Of a stretch of DNA of 35,494 nt, positions 31,222 through 35,494 are shown piece after piece. The notes beneath the pieces are model-generated. The model made no database searches, was not told the DNA's origin, and worked only from the letters and a program-made list of their open reading frames with translations. Each line of letters begins with the position of its first letter. Within the stretch, counting starts at the first letter, position 1. The position numbers were made by a program, and so were the translations under genes. Source of the DNA: Chitinophagaceae bacterium (lineage in GTDB: Bacteria > Bacteroidota > Bacteroidia > Chitinophagales > Chitinophagaceae); the NCBI GenBank assembly GCA_947372235.1, contig CANBSW010000030.1, positions 1-35,494 on the forward strand. The letters run 5' to 3'.

Positions 31222-31551
31222 TTATCCTTTCTTTTTTGGAGCTGCGTCTTTATTGGCTTTATAACGCATATCTGGCGTGCCGTCTTTTTTCAGGGGGCCT
31301 GCAGCGGCTTTGTTTTCTTTATAACGTTTGTCTGGGGTGCCATCAGCTTTCAATTTTGCAGCTGGTGCAGCTGCCGGTGCAGCTTTTGCAGCAGCAGGGG
31401 CTGCGGCTGGTTTGGCGGCTTCTGTTTTTTTTGCGGCAGGTGCAGCTTTTGCAGCGGCGGCAGGTTTAGCTTTCTCGGCTTTTTTGTCCTGAGAAAAGGA
31501 GACAGTTGCTATGCAAAGCATAGCAGTAAATGCCAAAAGGATTTTTTTCAT
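31222..31551 (-). CDS. Small secreted Ala/Lys/Pro-rich protein with DGTPDxRYKxNK repeats
   Basis: 109 residues: a signal peptide (MKKILLAFTAMLCIATVSFS, cleavage near Q21), a low-complexity Ala/Lys/Pro stretch (about 23-66) and two copies of an 18-residue motif LKxDGTPDxRYKxNK (67-84 and 87-104). Similar DGTPD-motif small exported proteins are common in Bacteroidota but have no known function to my knowledge. The strong positive charge and disorder suggest a cell-wall- or nucleic-acid-interacting or structural role, which is speculation. It is divergent from the CBS gene and convergent with the M61 gene. A + strand reading frame over the same region is an artefact of the Ala codons. Confidence 0.8.
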   Translation of the reverse strand: MKKILLAFTAMLCIATVSFSQDKKAEKAKPAAAAKAAPAAKKTEAAKPAAAPAAAKAAPAAAPAAKLKADGTPDKRYKENKAAAGPLKKDGTPDMRYKANKDAAPKKKG

Positions 31552-31718
31552 ACGGCTTTTTTTAAGTTTTTGTAAAGTGAACTGTTAAGTTAATAAACAG
31601 CGATTGGTTCTCAAACAGATAATGTATTAAATTTTCAATAAAAGGTGAAACATTGAATTTCCTTACCTAAGAACCGGATTGGCAGAAAACGGAGAAATAT
31701 TGTCATTTTTCCGAATTC

Positions 31719-31750
31719 TTGCGTGTGCGGAAAAAATTAATTAACTTTTG
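31719..31750 (+). promoter_or_regulatory. Candidate promoter of the CBS-domain gene
   Basis: TTG at 31719-31721, a 20-bp spacer and TAACTTTTG at 31742-31750 resemble the Bacteroidota -33/-7 pattern, with one extra base in the -7 box. The in-frame TTG at 31748 lies inside this element, which supports the ATG at 31766 as the true start. Confidence 0.4.
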
Positions 31751-31765
31751 TCAAAATCAATCTGT

Positions 31766-32194
31766 ATGAGAAAAGTAAGTGACATACTTCGCCGCAAAGG
31801 AAACAAAGTAACCATAGTATCTTCCAATACCACTGTTATTGAAGCTTTAAGAATTATGGATGAGCAGAATATTGGTTCTTTGGTAGTAATGGAGAATGAT
31901 GTTTTTCAGGGTATTATGACAGAGCGTGATTATTCACGAAAAGTAATTCTTATGGGACGCCATTCAAGCGATACTCCGGTAGGAGAGATCATGACGATCA
32001 ATTTCCCTCCTGTTAAACAATCTGATACTGTGGAAGCCTGTATGCAATTAATGTCTGACAGGCATATCCGTTATCTCCCGGTTATTGAAGAGGGAAAATT
32101 ATGTGGTATCATCTCTATTAATGATGTTGTAACTGAAACCATTTCCAATCAGGAAGAAACGATTTCACATTTGCAGAGTTATATACAATCGTAA
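31766..32194 (+). CDS. CBS-pair domain protein
   Basis: 142 residues made almost entirely of two CBS motifs (about 6-65 and 72-127). They show the usual TVIEALRIMDEQNIGSLVVM and MTERDYSRKVIL in the first and IRYLPVIEEGKLCGIISIND in the second. CBS pairs bind adenosine nucleotides and act as energy sensors, but stand-alone proteins of this type have no defined partner here. The ATG at 31766 is chosen over an in-frame TTG at 31748. It runs tail to tail with the xylanase gene, with only 5 bp between the two stop codons, so transcription from the two strands is likely to collide here. Confidence 0.9.
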   Translation: MRKVSDILRRKGNKVTIVSSNTTVIEALRIMDEQNIGSLVVMENDVFQGIMTERDYSRKVILMGRHSSDTPVGEIMTINFPPVKQSDTVEACMQLMSDRHIRYLPVIEEGKLCGIISINDVVTETISNQEETISHLQSYIQS

Positions 32195-32199
32195 AAAAA

Positions 32200-33309
32200 T
32201 TATTTAACTGTATTCACCACTTCCCAAAAAGCTTGCTTGGGTTTCCCGTTCTTGTCGAATAACAATGGATAATCTTTTCTTCCCCGTACCGGAAAATTAT
32301 CCAGCCAGCTGCTTCTGTCTGAAATATTCCAGAAGGTAACTCCTGAAATTGTTTTTTTGTATTTTTCAAACAAAGTGAAACAGCGTTTGTACATCTCAAT
32401 TTGTTTCATTTCTTTTTCTGGAGTAAATTCTGTGTTTTGATCTTCCGGTTTTGCTTCTCTGGAATTGTGTTCTTTATTGTAAACAGAAATATCGAGTTCT
32501 GTGATCTGGATTTTTAAACCCAGTTCAGAAAATCTTTTCAAAGTTTTATTCAATTCATCTTCTGAAGGTTCGTTAATAGCCCAGTGGCCCTGTAAACCTA
32601 TTCCATGAATGGGAATTCCTTTTTCTTTAAGGGTCTTGATCAGTTTGAATATTTTTTCCCTTTTAACAGGATTGATCTCATTATAATCATTGTAAAATAA
32701 TAATGCATCCGGATCTGCTGCATGCGCGTATTCAAAAGCTTTTGCAATAAAATCTTCTCCGCAAATACGCAGCCATGGCGAATTGCGCAGGTATTCATCG
32801 GGTTTATCAGAGATGGCTTCATTCACAACATCCCATGCATAGATCTTTCCTTTATAACGGTTTACAACAGTGGTGATATGATCTTTTAGTCTTTGTAATA
32901 ATACTTCTTTGTTAACCGTGTCTCCTGCTGCATTGGTAAAGATCCATCGGGGTGCCTGGTTATGCCAGCATAAATTATGGCCGCGGATCTTCCTGTTATT
33001 TTTTTGTGCAAATGCTACGATCGAATCTGCATCATTCCAGAAATATTCATTTTCTTTTGGATGGATCGGCCCCATTTTCATGGCATTCTCAGGTGTGATA
33101 CTTCCAAACTGTTGCAATATCAATTCTGCTTCATTGGTTTTTAAGGAACGTGGTGAAACGGCAACACCTATTGTGAAATATTTTGAGAAGTAGGCGTTCA
33201 ATCCTTTGCTGCTATCATTAAGAGATTTCGGTTGTAAGGATGTGTGATTGGTAAACGACAATGCTACCAGCGAAATCAAGCAGCAGGTGATCAATAATAT
33301 CTTTTTCAT
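32200..33309 (-). CDS. Secreted GH10 endo-1,4-beta-xylanase
   Basis: 369 residues with a signal sequence (MKKILLITCCLISLVALSFT), then a single GH10 TIM barrel without carbohydrate-binding module. Signature elements are FGSITPENAMKMG (66-80 region), RGHNLCWHNQAPRW and WDVVNEAI with the acid/base E164. QITELDIS carries the nucleophile E271, and GVTFWNISDRSSWLD lies near the C-terminus. GH10 enzymes cleave xylan backbones with retention (established). It is the last gene of a tight - strand operon, 9 bp behind the GntP permease gene, so xylan cleavage outside the cell is coupled to uptake and catabolism of a sugar acid. The length is usual for a single-domain enzyme. Confidence 0.95.
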   Translation of the reverse strand: MKKILLITCCLISLVALSFTNHTSLQPKSLNDSSKGLNAYFSKYFTIGVAVSPRSLKTNEAELILQQFGSITPENAMKMGPIHPKENEYFWNDADSIVAFAQKNNRKIRGHNLCWHNQAPRWIFTNAAGDTVNKEVLLQRLKDHITTVVNRYKGKIYAWDVVNEAISDKPDEYLRNSPWLRICGEDFIAKAFEYAHAADPDALLFYNDYNEINPVKREKIFKLIKTLKEKGIPIHGIGLQGHWAINEPSEDELNKTLKRFSELGLKIQITELDISVYNKEHNSREAKPEDQNTEFTPEKEMKQIEMYKRCFTLFEKYKKTISGVTFWNISDRSSWLDNFPVRGRKDYPLLFDKNGKPKQAFWEVVNTVK

Positions 33310-33318
33310 AAGGCAATT

Positions 33319-34635
33319 TTATTTGATGAATAAGTGAAGGATAGAGACGCCAATTAGTCCAAGGATAGAAATAAGTGTTTCCATCACAGTCCAGGATAGA
33401 AAAGTTTGTTTCAAAGTGAGTTTGAAAAATTCTTTATACATCCAGAAACCGGAATCATTGATATGTGAACCGAAAACACTACCTGCACCAACTGCAAGCA
33501 CCATTAGTTCCGGTGATATATTTCCTGCTGCCACCAGCGGTGCTACAATGCCGGCAGCCGTTAATCCTGCAACGGTTGCAGAGCCTAAGGTTACCCTTAA
33601 TAATGCAGTAATGATCCATGCAAATAACAGAGGTGGCATATCCAGTTTACTGCTGAATGTGGCGATATAGGAACCTGTACCGCTATCAATCAATACCTGT
33701 TTAAAAACGCCTCCGCAGGTAATGGTTAATAAGATCACGGCAATACCCGCTATCGCATCGTTTGACCATTGCATTACTTCCTGCATTGATTTTTTTCTCT
33801 TTAATCCAAAAAAATAAACAGCAGTTAATACGGAAATTAGTAAAGCAATAGTGGAATCTCCAATGAATGCCATGAAGATCCGGAATGGGTTTTCTTTTGA
33901 CAGAAAAATATTGGAGATAACAGAAATACTGATCAATAATACAGGTAACAAAGCAATACAAAAACTGGCAATGGCAGGAGGGAGACTTGTTACAGGATTC
34001 GTTTTTGCTGTTCCGAAAAGATCGGGTACGCCGGTTTTTATATTTTTTAAAGCTCTTCCCAATACAGGGCCTGCAATAATTACAGTAGGTATGGCAATGG
34101 TCAAACCATACATCAGTGTTAAGCCCATATTAGCATGAAATGCATTTACCAAAACAACAGGGCCGGGATGTGGAGGCAAAAAACAATGTGTAGTTGATAA
34201 GGATGCGGCCATTGGCATAACAATGTAAAGCAATGGCAAACCTGTTCTTCTCGCAATGGAGAAAACAAGTGGAACAAGAATTACAAAGCCTGCATTATAA
34301 TACAATGGGATTCCAATTAAAAAGCCTGTAAGCAATACTGCCCATTGAATATTTTTTTCTCCAAAACCATTGATCAGTGTTGAAGAGATCTGTTCTGCCG
34401 CACCACTGATCTCTAAAATTTTGCCAAGGATTGCGCCCAGACAAATAATCAGTGCCAGTCCACCCAATGTGCTGCCTACTCCCTTTTCTATAGAAGTTAA
34501 TAAGGCTGCGGGCTGCATACCCAGTAATAATCCGGAGATGATGGCAACGATCAGCAATGATAAAAAAGGACTCACCTTTTTCACTGTCAGAAAAACCTGC
34601 AATGCAATCGCGAAAATGATTACCGGAAATGTCAT
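33319..34635 (-). CDS. GntP-family aldonate (gluconate-type) permease
   Basis: 438 residues with many hydrophobic segments typical of the GntP family of proton-linked sugar-acid symporters in the inner membrane. The family motif HCFLPPHPGP is at 150-159, preceded by LLYIVMPMAASLSTT. The C-terminal half has LRVTLGSATVAGLTAAGI and the loop GSVFGSHINDSGFWMYKEFF, which are also diagnostic. The family carries gluconate and related aldonates; given the xylanase and the FAH-type dehydratase in the same operon, D-xylonate or another pentonate is plausible (inference). It is 19 bp downstream of the FAH gene and 9 bp upstream of the xylanase. Confidence 0.92.
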   Translation of the reverse strand: MTFPVIIFAIALQVFLTVKKVSPFLSLLIVAIISGLLLGMQPAALLTSIEKGVGSTLGGLALIICLGAILGKILEISGAAEQISSTLINGFGEKNIQWAVLLTGFLIGIPLYYNAGFVILVPLVFSIARRTGLPLLYIVMPMAASLSTTHCFLPPHPGPVVLVNAFHANMGLTLMYGLTIAIPTVIIAGPVLGRALKNIKTGVPDLFGTAKTNPVTSLPPAIASFCIALLPVLLISISVISNIFLSKENPFRIFMAFIGDSTIALLISVLTAVYFFGLKRKKSMQEVMQWSNDAIAGIAVILLTITCGGVFKQVLIDSGTGSYIATFSSKLDMPPLLFAWIITALLRVTLGSATVAGLTAAGIVAPLVAAGNISPELMVLAVGAGSVFGSHINDSGFWMYKEFFKLTLKQTFLSWTVMETLISILGLIGVSILHLFIK

Positions 34636-34654
34636 CAGCTTTGTTTGTATTTAA

Positions 34655-35482
34655 TTACCTGACTGTATTGATCAATGTGCCAATATTATCTATCGATATT
34701 TTTATTTCATCGTTTGACCGCAATGTAAAATCACTGCCGGGTACAATTCCGGTTCCGGTCATGATCATACAACCTTTTGGGAAAGAACATTCGCGGTAAA
34801 CAAAGGATACCAGTTCTTCAGGTGTGCGTTTCATTTGATTGAGTGTGACCGTTCCTTCAAAAACGATCCCGTTATTTCTTTTTATTTCCAGCTGAATTTT
34901 TGTATCAAGATCAATGGGATGATCAGTTACAAAAACACAGGGCCCTAGTGCAGCACAGGCATCATAAGTTTTTGCCTGTGGAAGGTATAAAGGATTTTCT
35001 CCTTCAATACTTCTGCTGCTCATATCATTGCCAATGGTATAGCCAATGATTTTTCCTGATGAGGTAACCACTAATGTTAATTCCGGTTCCGGAACATCCC
35101 AAACAGAATCTTTACGGATATTTACTTTATCACCCGTGCCAACAACGCGATGTGCAGTGGCTTTAAAGAATACTTCCGGTCGTTCTGCATCATATACTTT
35201 CGCATAAAAATCTGCACCGCCTGCGGCTTTTGATTCTTCCTGTCTGCCAACTTTACTTCTCAGATAAGTAACACCACAGGCCCATAGTTCCTGGTTTTGA
35301 ATGGGGGCGATAATTTCATCTGCTTCAACTGATGATGATTTTTGGAGGATATGTGTTAAGCCATCCATTTTTTCAAAGAGGTTATCATCGTTGATGAATG
35401 TGTCCCAGTCTTTTTCTATCAGCAGGTAGCAAACGGTTTCTTTTTCAATTACTATGCCTTGTTTTGTTTTGTATAATTTCAT
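34655..35482 (-). CDS. FAH-family 2-keto-3-deoxy sugar acid dehydratase
   Basis: 275 residues with the fumarylacetoacetate-hydrolase fold. The metal site E-x-E (E132, E134 in VPEPELTLVV) and D153 (GNDMSS) is present, with a conserved Lys 171 after LPQA. The segments WACGVTYLRSK, YDAERPEVFFKA, VGTGD and GENPLYLPQAKTYDACAALG resemble 2-keto-3-deoxy-D-arabinonate/xylonate dehydratases rather than fumarylacetoacetase itself. Such enzymes make alpha-ketoglutarate semialdehyde in oxidative pentose (Weimberg) pathways. It is the first gene of the visible - strand operon; the remainder, if any, lies beyond the window edge. The specific substrate cannot be fixed from sequence alone. Confidence 0.85.
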   Translation of the reverse strand: MKLYKTKQGIVIEKETVCYLLIEKDWDTFINDDNLFEKMDGLTHILQKSSSVEADEIIAPIQNQELWACGVTYLRSKVGRQEESKAAGGADFYAKVYDAERPEVFFKATAHRVVGTGDKVNIRKDSVWDVPEPELTLVVTSSGKIIGYTIGNDMSSRSIEGENPLYLPQAKTYDACAALGPCVFVTDHPIDLDTKIQLEIKRNNGIVFEGTVTLNQMKRTPEELVSFVYRECSFPKGCMIMTGTGIVPGSDFTLRSNDEIKISIDNIGTLINTVR

Positions 35483-35494
35483 AATACTTATTTG

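Noticed and set aside
31167..31469. 100-codon + strand reading frame overlapping the small secreted protein
   Set aside because: It reads the Ala-codon tract in antisense, giving a Leu/Gln-rich artefact, and it also spans the terminator. The - strand frame has a clear signal peptide and repeated motif.

Overview
The window looks like chromosomal DNA of a Bacteroidota bacterium, most likely from the Chitinophagaceae or a nearby family (the family level is inference). The signs are a type IX secretion (T9SS) C-terminal sorting domain, a PorP/SprF-family protein, starts preceded by A-rich stretches rather than Shine-Dalgarno sites, TTG/TAnnTTT-type promoters, a DGTPD-repeat small protein and abundant short inverted-repeat elements.

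Region 1 (1-5516) is most of the spc ribosomal-protein operon on the + strand: the last codons of rplX, then rplE, rpsN, rpsH, rplF, rplR, rpsE, rpmD, rplO and secY. It ends in a strong intrinsic terminator. Several intergenic gaps are unusually wide (about 75-150 bp) and are largely filled by at least three unrelated families of short inverted repeats. The usual continuation after map (infA, rpmJ, rpsM, rpsK, rpsD, rpoA, rplQ) is absent.

Region 2 (5537-9258) holds map, a secreted M20 metallopeptidase and a BaiN/HI0933-type flavoprotein. Copies of a C-rich palindromic element supply the stop codon of the M20 gene and part of the N-terminus of the flavoprotein. A further palindromic element lies in frame inside the flavoprotein gene.

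Region 3 (9464-31151) is a surface-adhesin locus: a membrane-tethered TPR/HTH regulator, an untracked 53-residue single-pass membrane protein, a 5,490-residue T9SS adhesin, its PorP/SprF-like partner and a secreted M61 peptidase with a PDZ domain. The giant protein contains three six-bladed NHL-type propellers, each apparently inserted into a putative-Ig (He_PIG-like) domain, and a LamG-like domain inserted into another Ig-like domain. It then has hierarchically duplicated Ig-like arrays: a 4,512-bp outer period containing an inner five-domain duplication, three 942-bp units and seven units of exactly 234 bp. It ends in a gliding-motility type B sorting domain. I infer that the PorP/SprF-like protein serves its export, as SprF does for SprB.

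Region 4 (31222-35482) has a small secreted Ala/Lys-rich DGTPD-repeat protein (- strand), a CBS-pair protein (+ strand) and a compact - strand operon of an FAH-family sugar-acid dehydratase, a GntP-type permease and a secreted GH10 xylanase. The operon suggests xylan breakdown coupled to oxidative (Weimberg-like) pentose or aldonate catabolism.
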